Below, piece by piece: positions 55,972-64,000 of a stretch of 64,000 bases of DNA. The first letter of the stretch is position 1. Each line of letters begins with the position of its first letter. This stretch comes from Catenuloplanes niger. Lineage in GTDB: Bacteria; Actinomycetota; Actinomycetes; Mycobacteriales; Micromonosporaceae. The stretch covers positions 3,481,001-3,545,000 of the forward strand of contig NZ_JAVDYC010000001.1 of assembly GCF_031458255.1 (NCBI RefSeq), written 5' to 3'. The notes under the pieces were generated by a model. It had not been told where the DNA came from. It saw only the letters and a list, made by a program, of their open reading frames with translations, and searched no databases. The translations under genes were made by a program, and so were the position numbers.

Positions 55972-56658
55972 ATGTCCCTCGACCTCGTCAGTCTGCTGCC
56001 CGCACCGTGGCAGGCCGTCCTCGCCCCGCACCTGGACGCCGAGCGGACCCACAGGCTGGGCGAGTTCGTCGCGGGGGAGTACGCGTCGCAGACCGTCTAC
56101 CCCCCGGTCGAGGACCTGTTCACGGCGTATCGGCTGTGTCCGCCGGACCGGGTGCGCGTGCTCCTGCTCGGCCAGGACCCCTACTTCAAGGCCGGCCAGG
56201 CGCACGGCATGAGCTTCAGCGTCCGCGAGGGCGTCCGGGTGCCCCCGTCGCTGCGCAACGTCTTCAAGGAGATCGCGGCCGACGTCGGCGCGGGCATGCC
56301 GACCACCGGTGACCTGACCCCGTGGGCGGAGCAGGGCGTCCTGCTGCTCAACTCGATCATGACGGTCCGCGAGGGCAAGGCCGGCTCGCACGCGAAGAAG
56401 GGCTGGGAGGAGTTCACCGACGCCACCATCAGCGCGGTGAACGAGCTGGACACACGCGTGGTCTTCATGCTCTGGGGCAGCTACGCCCGGAAGAAGGCGG
56501 CACTGGTCACCAACCCGCAGCACGTGGTGCTGGAGGCCGGTCACCCCAGCCCGATGAACCCGGCCGGTTTCCTCGGCACCCGCCCGTTCAGCGCGTGCAA
56601 CAAGGCACTCGCGGACGCCGGCCTGACCCCGATCGACTGGTCCCTCACCCCGGCCTGA
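55972..56658 (+). CDS. ung: Uracil-DNA glycosylase (family 1)
   Basis: A 228-residue base-excision repair enzyme that removes uracil from DNA. The catalytic Asp69 is in LLGQDPYFKAGQAHG; the usual GQDPYH has Phe in place of His. The second motif with His191 reads AGHPSPMNPAGFLGTRPFS. The length is typical. ATG 55972 has GGAGGAG 8 nt upstream. It is a single gene between the hydrolase and the convergent DUF1023 gene. Confidence 0.94.
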   Translation: MSLDLVSLLPAPWQAVLAPHLDAERTHRLGEFVAGEYASQTVYPPVEDLFTAYRLCPPDRVRVLLLGQDPYFKAGQAHGMSFSVREGVRVPPSLRNVFKEIAADVGAGMPTTGDLTPWAEQGVLLLNSIMTVREGKAGSHAKKGWEEFTDATISAVNELDTRVVFMLWGSYARKKAALVTNPQHVVLEAGHPSPMNPAGFLGTRPFSACNKALADAGLTPIDWSLTPA

Positions 56659-56687
56659 CCCGCCCGCCCCGCCGCACGGCCCGGCCG

Positions 56688-58520
56688 TCACGGGGCCCCG
56701 CCGGTCAGCGGTAGTCCGAGCGTGATGCGGGACAGTGCGTCGAGTGCGGTCCCGCCACGATCCCAGTAGCCGAGGTGTCCGGCGTCGGGCTGGCTGGGGA
56801 AGACGCGGGCGCCGAAGTCCGGGTCCGCGGGATTGTGCCCGTGCCACAGTCCGTCCTCCGGCCTGCCGTAGGCGAGCGCCGCCCCCACGCCCGGCACCGC
56901 GGCGGCGACCGCCGCGTCCGTCACCGCGGAGACCGGTGAGACCGGCGCGTACTGGATCGGGTCGGTGATCGAGGTGCTGGCCCAGACCTCGGGCACGTCC
57001 AGCTGCGTCGCGTGTGCCACCCCGGCGCCCGGCGACGCGAGCAGCACCAGACCGTCGGCGTCGAGCCCGTGGTCGCGGGCGGTCACGCCGGTCACCACGG
57101 TGCCGTAGCTGTGGCCCAGCACCACCTGCCGGGCCGGCTCGCCCTCGTGCGACGCCCGCAGCCCCTCCTGGAACAGGTGCAGCGCGGGCGCCGCGTCCCG
57201 GGCCGGCGCGGCGGACGCGGCCTGGTCCACGAAGTCCGGCGCGTCGTAGTCCAGCCACAGCACGGCCGCGGTGCGCCGCGCCGGGTCCAGCGCGGTCGCG
57301 GCCTCGGCCACCCGCGCGGCCCGGTCCAGCTCGCCGCCGGCCGACGCGAGATCGCTGGTCATGCCGGGCACGTAGGTCACCACGGCCGCGCTGCGGTCCG
57401 GATCGCCGACCGCCACGATCGCCCGGCCGTCCCCCGACGGATCGAACCGCACCAGGTAGCGCGGCGGATCCGCGTCGGCGGACACCCGGTCGGCCAGCCG
57501 CTCCAGCGACGCGATCAACGCGGCGTCCCGCGCGTAGGGCGCGTCACCCGCGATCACGCCGCGCAGGTCGGCGCCGGTCAGGCTGACCCCGCCGGACGGC
57601 GCGCCACTGCGCAGCCCGTCCACCGGGAGGCCCAGCCGGGCCGCCTCCAGCGCCAGGTCCAGCAGCGCGCGGTTGGCCAGGTCACGGGCTGCGGTCGGCA
57701 CCCCGTCCAGCCCACCGACCAGCGTCGGCTCGTGCCGGATCAGCCAGCGCCGCTGCGCCGGGGTGAGCGAGTCCCACCACGCGCGCGTCGTGGCCGGCGA
57801 CGCGCCCGGGCCGGGCCGGTGCCCCGGCGGCGCGCTCTCCCACCCGCGGCCGGCCGCACCGCTCAGCTCACCGAGCCGGGCGGCCGCCTCCGCATCGGCC
57901 ACCGCGGCCGCACGCAGCGCCGCCTCGATCTCCGCCGCCACGGCCGCCGCCGGCCCACCCGCGGCAGCCACACCGCCCCCCGACCCACCGGAACCCGACG
58001 CGCCACCCGCCGCCGGCCCACCCGCGGAAGCCACACCGCCGGTCGCGGCCCACGCAGACCCGCCGGAAGCCGACGTGCCGGCCTCCCCCGGCCCACCCGC
58101 GCGAGTCGCACCGCCTGCCACAGCCCGCGCCGACCCGCCGGGAGCCGGTGCGCCGGTCGGCGTGGCCGCGCCGACCACCCGGCCCGAGAGCTCCACCGCC
58201 AAGCCCGCCGCCTCGGCCGCGCGGACCGCCGCGGCCAGCCGGGCCTTCGCCGCCTGGACCGCCGCCGCGAGCTCCGTCAGGGTTGCCGCGGCCTCCAACT
58301 GCGCGAGCCGGCCGGCCTCCAGGTCGTCCCGCAGCCGGCGCAGGCGGCCGGTCGCCGCGTCCGCGCCCGCACCCGACCAGACGCGGGTCACCGCGACCGC
58401 GCCGGAGGCCAGCTCCAGCGCCCGCCGCGCACCGGACGCCGCGAGATCGCGCCAGGCCGCCGCGGACTCCCGCCACGCCGGCGGACTCGCCTGCCACAGC
58501 TGCTCATACGTCACGGCCAC
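56688..58520 (-). CDS. DUF1023 alpha/beta hydrolase with WXG100-like N-terminus
   Basis: A 610-residue protein. Residues ~1-110 are helical and WXG100-like (TYEQLWQASPPAWRESAAAW). A long Ala/Gly/Ser-rich low-complexity part (~115-225) follows. The C-terminal DUF1023 hydrolase has the nucleophile region VVLGHSYGTVVTGV and the ending DAGHLGYWDRGGTALDAL with the catalytic His. GTG 58520 is the start. It follows an ESX-like gene on the same strand after 187 bp, a pairing common in actinobacteria and linked to type VII secretion. The low-complexity part is probably variable between strains. Its substrate is unknown. Confidence 0.88.
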   Translation of the reverse strand: MAVTYEQLWQASPPAWRESAAAWRDLAASGARRALELASGAVAVTRVWSGAGADAATGRLRRLRDDLEAGRLAQLEAAATLTELAAAVQAAKARLAAAVRAAEAAGLAVELSGRVVGAATPTGAPAPGGSARAVAGGATRAGGPGEAGTSASGGSAWAATGGVASAGGPAAGGASGSGGSGGGVAAAGGPAAAVAAEIEAALRAAAVADAEAAARLGELSGAAGRGWESAPPGHRPGPGASPATTRAWWDSLTPAQRRWLIRHEPTLVGGLDGVPTAARDLANRALLDLALEAARLGLPVDGLRSGAPSGGVSLTGADLRGVIAGDAPYARDAALIASLERLADRVSADADPPRYLVRFDPSGDGRAIVAVGDPDRSAAVVTYVPGMTSDLASAGGELDRAARVAEAATALDPARRTAAVLWLDYDAPDFVDQAASAAPARDAAPALHLFQEGLRASHEGEPARQVVLGHSYGTVVTGVTARDHGLDADGLVLLASPGAGVAHATQLDVPEVWASTSITDPIQYAPVSPVSAVTDAAVAAAVPGVGAALAYGRPEDGLWHGHNPADPDFGARVFPSQPDAGHLGYWDRGGTALDALSRITLGLPLTGGAP

Positions 58521-58707
58521 GCCACGTCACCCCCACACGCTCGAAGCCGCCGCCCGGACCGGCACCGCACGCGACCACCCGAGCCCGCAGGCCACGCCAC
58601 CGCCTGCCTCCACGCCACCCGCCGCAGCCCGGACCCGGGCCCGCACCGAACACCACCGATCGCGACCGCGCCACGAGCCGTCCCCCGGCTCCGCGGCCGG
58701 CACCGGT

Positions 58708-59001
58708 TCATCGGTGTGCGCCGTTGAGGCGGCGGAGCCGAGCCGCGGTGGACTGGTCCACCGCCTCGTAGGCCGTGGCCGCGCGGGCGAGTGCCGACGC
58801 CGCGGCGGCCACGCCGGTGCCGCACCGGTCCAGCGCGGACCAGGCCGCGTCCGCCAGGTCGGCGGACGCACCGGTGGACGCCCAGCCGGGCGCGGTGACG
58901 GACAGCCGGCCCGGTGGCATGCCGAGCAGGCGGCGCGCCACGGCCGCGAGCCGGTCAGCGCACGCGCGCAGTGCCGGAGTGGTGACGTCGATGGCTTCCA
59001 T
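58708..59001 (-). CDS. ESX/WXG100-like small protein
   Basis: A 97-residue helical protein, MEAIDVTTPALRACADRLAA to AYEAVDQSTAARLRRLNG. Its length, absence of a signal and central Gly-Trp (APGWASTG) resemble WXG100 / type VII secretion substrates. ATG 59001 has GGTGG upstream. It is upstream of the DUF1023 gene and divergent from acpS. No ESX secretion machinery is in the window, so export is inferred. Confidence 0.75.
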   Translation of the reverse strand: MEAIDVTTPALRACADRLAAVARRLLGMPPGRLSVTAPGWASTGASADLADAAWSALDRCGTGVAAAASALARAATAYEAVDQSTAARLRRLNGAHR

Positions 59002-59116
59002 GGCGACCACCGTCCCACCCGTACGACGGGCCGGATAACCCCTGTGGACAACGGCCGACGCGCGTACCGCCCGGTTGTCCACAGGGGTTGCCGACTCCCG
59101 CACTAGGCTCTACGGC

Positions 59117-59485
59117 GTGATCGTCTCCGTCGGCATGGACGTGGTGCTCGTCGAGCGGTTCGTCCGCGCGCTGGAACGGACCCCGCAGCTCGCGGACCGG
59201 CTGTTCACCGAGGGCGAGCGGCGCACCGCCTCCGGCAACCCGCGGCCGGCCGAGTCGCTGGCCGCCCGGTTCGCCGCGAAGGAAGCGGTCGCGAAGGCGC
59301 TCGGTGCCCCCGCCGGCCTGCACTGGCACGACTGCGAGGTGGTGTCGGACGCCGCCGGCCGGCCGTGGCTGGCCGTGTCCGGCACGGTCGCCGCCGCGGC
59401 CGTCGAGTGCGGGATCACCCGCTGGCACCTGTCCCTGTCGCACGACGGCGGCATCGCGTCCGCCATGGTGGTAGCCGAGAGCTAG
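59117..59485 (+). CDS. acpS: Holo-[acyl-carrier-protein] synthase
   Basis: A 122-residue phosphopantetheinyl transferase that activates acyl carrier protein from CoA. The metal-binding Asp is in [13 protein letters not shown], and the second site is [20 protein letters not shown]. The length is normal for AcpS. GTG at 59117 (MIVSVGMD) is the family start; the longer frame upstream is not. The next gene, nnr, starts 8 bp after the stop. Confidence 0.95.
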   Translation: MIVSVGMDVVLVERFVRALERTPQLADRLFTEGERRTASGNPRPAESLAARFAAKEAVAKALGAPAGLHWHDCEVVSDAAGRPWLAVSGTVAAAAVECGITRWHLSLSHDGGIASAMVVAES

Positions 59486-59493
59486 GAGTTGGT

Positions 59494-60927
59494 ATGCGGG
59501 GCGTGTGGCGGGTCGCCGACGTGCGGGCGGCGGAAGAGGCAGTGATGCGCGAGCTCCCGGACGGCACGCTCATGCAGCGGGCCGCCGCCGGGCTCGCCCG
59601 CCGGTGCGCGCTGCTGCTGGACCGGGTCTACGGGTCCCGGGTGCTGCTGCTGGTCGGCGCCGGGAACAACGGCGGCGACGCGCTCTTCGCCGGTGCGCTG
59701 CTGGCCCGCCGCGGGGCACACGTCACCGCACTGCTGCTGAGCCCGGACCGCGCTCACCCGGCCGGGTTGGCCGAGTTGCGCCGGTCCGGTGGCGTGGTCC
59801 GGACCGTCTGGTCCGAGACGATCGGCGCGGACCTGGTGATGGACGGCATCGTCGGCATCGGCGCCGGCGGTGGCCTGCGCGAACCGGCAGCCACGATCGT
59901 CGCGGCGCTGCGGGCCCGCACCCCGCGCCCGATCATGGTCGCGGTCGACGTGCCGAGCGGCGTCGACGTGGACACCGGCGCGGTCCCGGGCGCGGCCGTC
60001 GAGGCGGACGTGACGGTCACGTTCGGCTGCCTCAAACCGGCCCTGGTCGCCGGCCCGGCCGCGCCGCTGGCCGGGCACGTGGACCTGGTGGACATCGGCA
60101 TCGCGCCGGAACCCTCGCCCGCGTTGCGGATCGCCGACGCCACGGATGTCGCCCGCTGGTGGCCCCGGCTGAGCGCCGGCTCGGAGAAGTACACCCGGGG
60201 CGTCGTGGGGATCGCCACCGGCTCGCACACGTACCCCGGTGCCGCCGTGCTCTCCACCGCCGGCGCGCTGGCCGGCCCGACCGGCATGGTGCGATATGCC
60301 GGTACCGCGCGCGCCGAGGTGCTCCGGGCCCACCCGTCGGTGGTGGCGGCGGACTCCGTCGCCGGCACCGGCCGCGTCCAGGCCTGGCTCTGCGGCTCCG
60401 GCATCGGCACCGACGCGGCCGCCCGCACCGCGCTGCACGACGTGCTCGCCACCGATCTGCCGGCCGTGCTGGACGCGGACGCGCTCACCATGCTGGTCGA
60501 CGGCTCACCGGCCGACCGGCTCCGCGACCGGCACGCGCCCTTGGTGATCACGCCGCACGACCGCGAGTTCGCCCGGCTGGCCGGCGGCGAACCGGGACCG
60601 GACCGGGTGGCCGCCGCGCTCGCGCTGGCCACCCGGCTGACCGCGGTGGTGCTGCTCAAGGGCGACCGTACGATCGTCGCCGCCCCCGACGGCACGGCCT
60701 GGGTCAATCCGACCGGCACCGCCGCGCTGGCCACCGGCGGCACCGGTGACGTCCTGGCCGGTCTGCTCGCGTCCCTGCTGGCCGCGGGCGTCGATCCGGT
60801 CCGGTCCGCGGTCACCGCCGCCTACCTGCACGGTCTCGCGGGCCGCATCGCCGCGGAGCACGGCCCGGTCACGGCGCCGGACGTCGCCTCCGCGCTGCGC
60901 GAGGCGGTCGCCTCGATCATTCCTTGA
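59494..60927 (+). CDS. nnr: Bifunctional NAD(P)HX epimerase / ADP-dependent NAD(P)HX dehydratase
   Basis: A 477-residue metabolite-repair enzyme. The N-terminal YjeF_N epimerase domain (~1-210) has LLVGAGNNGGDALFAGALLA and VAVDVPSGVDVDTG. The C-terminal ribokinase-like dehydratase domain (~225-470) has KYTRGVVGIATGSHTYPGAA and the ADP site TAALATGGTGDVLAGLLASL. It repairs damaged hydrated NADH/NADPH. ATG 59494 has AGGAG 5 nt upstream. It is coupled to acpS (8-bp gap), a standard actinobacterial order with glmS nearby. Confidence 0.96.
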   Translation: MRGVWRVADVRAAEEAVMRELPDGTLMQRAAAGLARRCALLLDRVYGSRVLLLVGAGNNGGDALFAGALLARRGAHVTALLLSPDRAHPAGLAELRRSGGVVRTVWSETIGADLVMDGIVGIGAGGGLREPAATIVAALRARTPRPIMVAVDVPSGVDVDTGAVPGAAVEADVTVTFGCLKPALVAGPAAPLAGHVDLVDIGIAPEPSPALRIADATDVARWWPRLSAGSEKYTRGVVGIATGSHTYPGAAVLSTAGALAGPTGMVRYAGTARAEVLRAHPSVVAADSVAGTGRVQAWLCGSGIGTDAAARTALHDVLATDLPAVLDADALTMLVDGSPADRLRDRHAPLVITPHDREFARLAGGEPGPDRVAAALALATRLTAVVLLKGDRTIVAAPDGTAWVNPTGTAALATGGTGDVLAGLLASLLAAGVDPVRSAVTAAYLHGLAGRIAAEHGPVTAPDVASALREAVASIIP

Positions 60928-60935
60928 CCTTTTCC

Positions 60936-60995
60936 CACTTCCGGCGTGCCCACGTCCCCAGTGCTCCCGCGGGCACCGGTCGGCCGTTGGCCGGC
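60936..60995 (-). repeat. Dispersed intergenic repeat, copy C
   Basis: Reverse orientation. The plus strand reads CACTTCCGGCGTGCCCACGT then GTGCTCCCGCGGGCACCGGT, the complement of copy A with a few differences. It lies just after the nnr stop codon. Confidence 0.75.
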
Positions 60996-61013
60996 CTCCC
61001 TGTCCGTCCCGTC

Positions 61014-61051
61014 GCCGGTCACCGAGAACCAGCGGAACCCCGGTGACCGGC
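61014..61051. terminator. Hairpin between nnr and the SnoaL-like gene
   Basis: GCCGGTCACCG (61014-61024) and CGGTGACCGGC (61041-61051) are perfect 11-bp arms around a 16-nt loop. It separates convergent genes. The same left arm occurs near copy B of the dispersed repeat. Confidence 0.7.
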
Positions 61052-61188
61052 AGGGCACGGGCTGGATCTGAGCCGTTCGAGGCGCGGGGGCGAACAGCCG
61101 ACATGGCTGCATGGCGGGGGAACGCTGTCGTACGTGCGCCACTTACGCCGTCGCCGGGCGGCCCGGAGCACGTCGGGTGAGCGTCGGG

Positions 61189-61593
61189 TCAGGACATGAG
61201 CCCGGCCAGGACGGCGTGGTCGTGGTAGTCGCGCGACCAGGCGACCCGCCCGTCGCGGACACAGAACACCGCGATGTTGTGCATGGACGCGGTAGCGCCG
61301 TCGGTCGTGCGGGTCATGTCGTTGTCCCATTCCCCCACGACGACCTCCGGGTCCGCGGTCCGGTGCACCTGGATGTCGCGCGGCGACAGGGTGATCGGGG
61401 CCCGGTTCAGGACCCCGAGGAACTGCTCGATCTCGGCCCGGCCGGTCAGCACGATCTCGGGCTTGGCGAACGGCTGGCGCACCACCGCGTCGTCGGCGTA
61501 CAGATCCGCCACCGCGACCAGATCCTTGCCCGCCAGGCTCTGCAGCAGGAACTCGATCACGTCACGGGGCTCACGGGAGTTGGCATGGGGCAT
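61189..61593 (-). CDS. SnoaL-like / NTF2-fold protein
   Basis: A 134-residue protein of the NTF2-like superfamily: VIEFLLQSLAGKDLVAVADL, then YADDAVVRQPFAKPEI and CVRDGRVAWSRDYHDHAVL. The DYHD segment is the typical ending of ketosteroid-isomerase/SnoaL-like enzymes. ATG 61593 has GGAGG 5 nt upstream. It is divergent from a TetR gene, and two operator copies lie in the 86-bp gap, so it is very likely the TetR target. The reaction is unknown. Confidence 0.88.
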   Translation of the reverse strand: MPHANSREPRDVIEFLLQSLAGKDLVAVADLYADDAVVRQPFAKPEIVLTGRAEIEQFLGVLNRAPITLSPRDIQVHRTADPEVVVGEWDNDMTRTTDGATASMHNIAVFCVRDGRVAWSRDYHDHAVLAGLMS

Positions 61594-61615
61594 GACGACC
61601 TCCATAGGCAAGAAT

Positions 61616-61631
61616 CGGAGTGACCACTCCG
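61616..61631. promoter_or_regulatory. TetR operator copy 1
   Basis: CGGAGTGACCACTCCG, a 16-bp palindrome with one mismatched centre pair, followed by CTTG. It is paired with the copy 29 bp to the right. It lies between the divergent SnoaL-like and TetR genes. Confidence 0.75.
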
Positions 61632-61644
61632 CTTGGAGGCGTTA

Positions 61645-61660
61645 CGGAGTGGCCACTCCG
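61645..61660. promoter_or_regulatory. TetR operator copy 2
   Basis: CGGAGTGGCCACTCCG, a perfect 16-bp palindrome followed by CTTG, 19 bp before the TetR start. The 29-bp centre-to-centre distance (about three helical turns) suggests cooperative binding of two dimers. Confidence 0.8.
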
Positions 61661-61679
61661 CTTGTCAAGGAAGGTGCCC

Positions 61680-62222
61680 GTGTCCCCTCGAGCTGACGCT
61701 GCGCGCAACCGGTCCGCCGTCCTCCAGGCCGCCGACGCGGTCTTTGTCGAACACGGGGTGAGCGCCTCGACCGAGGAGATCGCCCGCCGGGCCGGGCTCG
61801 GCATCGGCACCGTCTTCCGGCACTTCCCGACCAAGGAGGCCCTGCTGAAGGCGGTGCACGAACAGCGCCTGGAACATCTGGCGGCGCGCGCCCAGCTCGC
61901 CGGGACGGGCGACGCCGCACCGACCTGGTTCCGCGAGTTCTTCACCGAGGTGGCCAGCACCTCGGTCGAGAAGCTGATCCTCGCCGACGCGCTGGAGGAT
62001 CTGCGTGTGGACGCCGATCCCGAGGTCGGCGCGCGGTTGCGCTCCGCCGTCGGCGCGCTGCTCCAGCGCGCCCAGGCCGCCGGAACCGTGCGTCAGGACA
62101 TCTCCTTCGACGATCTGATCGCCCTGATGATCGCTGCTGGCCGGGCCGCCCAGGCCACCCCGGACGAGCAGACCCGAACGCACCTGATCGAGGTCATCCT
62201 GGACGGCCTGCAGGCCGGGTGA
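61680..62222 (+). CDS. TetR-family transcriptional regulator
   Basis: A 180-residue repressor. The helix-turn-helix region is RNRSAVLQAADAVFVEHGVS then EEIARRAGLGIGTVFRHFPT. The C-terminal part (LADALEDLRVDADPEVGARL and onward) is the ligand domain. GTG 61680 has AAGGAAGG 5 nt upstream; starting at 61620 would place the operators inside the gene. It is divergent from the SnoaL-like gene and probably represses both. Confidence 0.92.
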   Translation: MSPRADAARNRSAVLQAADAVFVEHGVSASTEEIARRAGLGIGTVFRHFPTKEALLKAVHEQRLEHLAARAQLAGTGDAAPTWFREFFTEVASTSVEKLILADALEDLRVDADPEVGARLRSAVGALLQRAQAAGTVRQDISFDDLIALMIAAGRAAQATPDEQTRTHLIEVILDGLQAG

Positions 62223-62289
62223 GATCTCGCCGGCGTCGGAACTCGGCGACATCCGATCCGGAACTCACGAACAGGTCCGGTCCGCGAAC

Positions 62290-62339
62290 GACCGGCGACG
62301 CGGGTCGCGACCGGCGAGTGACCGGCGACGCGAGTCGCG
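62290..62339. repeat. Two 20-bp direct repeats
   Basis: GACCGGCGACGCGGGTCGCG (62290-62309) and the same with one change (GACCGGCGACGCGAGTCGCG, 62320-62339) are 30 bp apart, in the gap before glmS. No function is assigned. Confidence 0.75.
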
Positions 62340-62381
62340 GCTCGTGGTGACCACCCGCTTTCCGACAGGAAGGCCGCCCGC

Positions 62382-62440
62382 GGCCGACCGGTACCCGCGG
62401 GAGCATGCGGACCGCACCACCCGGGGAGCGGGTATATCGC
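62382..62440 (+). repeat. Dispersed intergenic repeat, copy D
   Basis: CCGACCGGTACCCGCGGGAG then CATGCGGACC, followed by GGGAGCGGGTATATCGCATC. It has the same orientation as copy A and is its most diverged relative. It lies 60 bp from the 3' end of glmS. Confidence 0.7.
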
Positions 62441-62450
62441 ATCGAACGAA

Positions 62451-62484
62451 AAGGCCGGCCCGCGCACGCACGCGGACCGGCCTT
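62451..62484 (-). terminator. Intrinsic terminator of glmS
   Basis: AAGGCCGG (62451-62458) and CCGGCCTT (62477-62484), with inner CCGCG/CGCGG pairs. On the minus strand the stem is followed by a short T-run (TTTTCGTT). It lies just downstream of the glmS stop. Confidence 0.85.
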
Positions 62485-62500
62485 CGGCGAGAAACCCGCC

Positions 62501-64000
62501 TTACTCGACGGTGACCGACTTGGCCAGGTTGCGCGGCTGGTCGACGTCGTGGCCGCGGGAGCTGGCGATCTCGCAGGAGAGGACCTGGAGCGGCACCGTG
62601 GTGACCAGCGGTGCCAGCAGCGTCGGGGTACGCGGGACGCGGATCAGCTCGTCGGCGTAGGGGACGACCGCGTCGTCACCCTCCTCGGCGATGACGATGG
62701 TGCGGGCGCCGCGGGCCCGGACCTCCTGGATGTTCGACACGATCTTGTCGTGCAGGACGCCGCGGCCGGCCGGGGACGGGACGATGCAGACGACCGGCGT
62801 GCCCTGGTCGATGAGCGCGATCGGGCCGTGCTTGAGCTCGCCCGCCGCGAAGCCCTCGGCGTGCATGTAGGCCAGTTCCTTGAGCTTGAGCGCGCCCTCC
62901 AGCGCCACCGGGTAGCCGACGTGCCGCCCGATGAACAGCACCTGCTGCGCGGAGGCGAGGTCGCGGGCGAGCTTGCGGACCGGCTCCATCGACTCCAGCA
63001 CGGTGCGCAGCTTGTCCGGCATCTCCTGGAGCTGCTTGACGACCGCGCCGACCTCGTCCGCGTACTTGATGCCGCGGACCTGCGCGAGGTGCAGGCCGAT
63101 CAGGTAGCAGGCGACGAGCTGGGTGAGGAACGCCTTGGTGGACGCGACCGCGACCTCCGGCCCGCCGTGCGTGTAGAGCACGGCGTCGGACTCGCGCGGG
63201 ATGGTCGAGCCGTTCGTGTTGCAGATCGCGAGGACGCGCGCCTTCTGCTCCTTGGCGTGCCGGAGCGCCATCAGCGTGTCCATCGTCTCGCCGGACTGGG
63301 AGATCGCGATGACCAGCGTCGAGCGGTCCAGGACCGGGTCGCGGTAGCGGAACTCGCTGGCCGTCTCGACCTCGCACGGGATGCGGGTCCAGTGCTCGAT
63401 CGCGTACTTCGCGACCAGGCCCGAGTGGTACGCCGTGCCGCACGCGACGATGAAGATCTTGTCGACGTCGCGCAGGTCCTGCTCCGTGAGGCGGACCTCG
63501 TCGAGCACGATCTCGCCGGTCTCGGTGAGCCGGCCGAGCAGCGTGTCCGCGACCGCCTGCGGCTGCTCGGCGATCTCCTTGAGCATGAAGTAGTCGTAGC
63601 CGCCCTTCTCGGCGGCGGACGCGTCCCAGTCGATGTGGAACGGGCGGCCCTCGACGGCGGTGCCGTCGAAGCCGGTGATCTCGATGCCCTCCGGCGTGAT
63701 CAGCACGACCTGGTCCTGGCCGAGCTCGACCGCCTCGCGGGTGTGCTCGATGAACGCGGAGACGTCGCTGGCCAGGTAGTTCTCCCCCTCGCCGCGGCCG
63801 ACCACGAGCGGCGAGTTGCGGCGGGCGCCGACCACCGCGCCGGGGATCGCGGTGTCCACGGCGAGCAGCGTGAACGCGCCCTCCAGCCGGCGGGAGACGC
63901 GGCGCATGGCCTCGGCGAGCGCCTGCGGGCCGCTCTGCCCCTCGGAGTTGACCTCGGTGAGCGCGATGGAGAGCAGGTGCGCGGCGACCTCGGTGTCGGT
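62501..64000 (-). CDS. glmS: Glutamine--fructose-6-phosphate aminotransferase (5' end cut by window edge)
   Basis: The visible 499 residues are the end of the glutaminase domain and both SIS domains of GlmS, which makes glucosamine-6-phosphate for peptidoglycan. The first visible residues, TDTEVAAHLLSIALTEVNSE, belong to the glutaminase part. The isomerase part shows VACGTAYHSGLVAKYAIEHW, AISQSGETMDTLMALRHA and the C-terminus DQPRNLAKSVTVE. The frame is open to the window edge, so the N-terminal catalytic Cys lies outside. The acpS and nnr genes follow on the other strand. Confidence 0.98.
   Translation of the reverse strand, partial: TDTEVAAHLLSIALTEVNSEGQSGPQALAEAMRRVSRRLEGAFTLLAVDTAIPGAVVGARRNSPLVVGRGEGENYLASDVSAFIEHTREAVELGQDQVVLITPEGIEITGFDGTAVEGRPFHIDWDASAAEKGGYDYFMLKEIAEQPQAVADTLLGRLTETGEIVLDEVRLTEQDLRDVDKIFIVACGTAYHSGLVAKYAIEHWTRIPCEVETASEFRYRDPVLDRSTLVIAISQSGETMDTLMALRHAKEQKARVLAICNTNGSTIPRESDAVLYTHGGPEVAVASTKAFLTQLVACYLIGLHLAQVRGIKYADEVGAVVKQLQEMPDKLRTVLESMEPVRKLARDLASAQQVLFIGRHVGYPVALEGALKLKELAYMHAEGFAAGELKHGPIALIDQGTPVVCIVPSPAGRGVLHDKIVSNIQEVRARGARTIVIAEEGDDAVVPYADELIRVPRTPTLLAPLVTTVPLQVLSCEIASSRGHDVDQPRNLAKSVTVE

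Overview
The window comes from a high-GC actinobacterium, most likely a member of the Micromonosporaceae (Actinoplanes/Catenuloplanes type). Third codon positions are strongly G/C and GTG starts are common. WhiB and BldM-like developmental regulators, GuaB plus GuaB3, groES with a His-tailed groEL, PspC-type sensor kinases and an ESX-like gene beside a DUF1023 hydrolase are all present. It reads as ordinary chromosome: glmS, acpS, nnr, alr, groES/groEL, whiB, guaB, guaB3 and guaA keep the usual actinobacterial order, and accessory blocks are inserted between them. Both ends cut through genes (an oligopeptide ABC ATPase at the left, glmS at the right).

Layout. 1-4.1 kb: peptide ABC transporter (binding lipoprotein, two permeases, ATPase), minus strand. 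4.4-8.6 kb: PspC-type histidine kinase and NarL-type regulator, divergent from two membrane proteins. 8.7-11.1 kb: phosphatidylserine decarboxylase and synthase, convergent. 11.6-13.5 kb: two tandem double-Nudix proteins. 13.7-18.7 kb: guaA, a secreted subtilase, a GMC oxidoreductase. 18.7-21.4 kb: PAS-GGDEF cyclase and LytR-CpsA-Psr protein. 21.5-24.4 kb: tandem M1-peptidase lipoproteins. 24.5-29.2 kb: guaB3, guaB, a DUF5319-type gene, BldM-like and WhiD-like regulators. 29.3-31.0 kb: membrane-anchored molybdopterin oxidoreductase. 31.2-35.0 kb: a three-gene operon described below. 35.1-37.2 kb: groEL and groES under tandem CIRCE sites. 37.5-45.8 kb: methyltransferase, YbaK, a sugar ABC system with two near-identical binding proteins, and a ROK repressor. 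45.7-50.5 kb: TetR, O-methyltransferase, heterodimeric ABC exporter. 50.6-59.0 kb: GT-C-like membrane protein, acetyltransferase, alr, a small proline-rich gene, hydrolase, ung, DUF1023 and ESX-like proteins. 59.1-64 kb: acpS, nnr, a SnoaL-like/TetR pair and glmS.

The most interesting locus is 31,163-35,041. An NrtR-type Nudix/winged-helix regulator, a purine-nucleosidase-fold enzyme and a four-helix membrane protein are joined by two 4-bp ATGA overlaps. The nucleosidase tail and the membrane protein's first 30 residues carry the same 23-residue motif around a Q-A-G core. It resembles the RHIM-like amyloid signalling motifs that pair receptors with effectors in actinobacteria. I infer an unrecognised signalling or defence module: a nucleotide-handling enzyme, a prion-like adaptor and a membrane effector under a regulator of the ADP-ribose-sensing family. 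A second, unrelated observation is a ~60-bp dispersed intergenic repeat present four times. Several operator palindromes beside TetR or other regulators can be read directly. Starts were chosen by Shine-Dalgarno spacing and family conservation; alternatives are noted where the choice is open.
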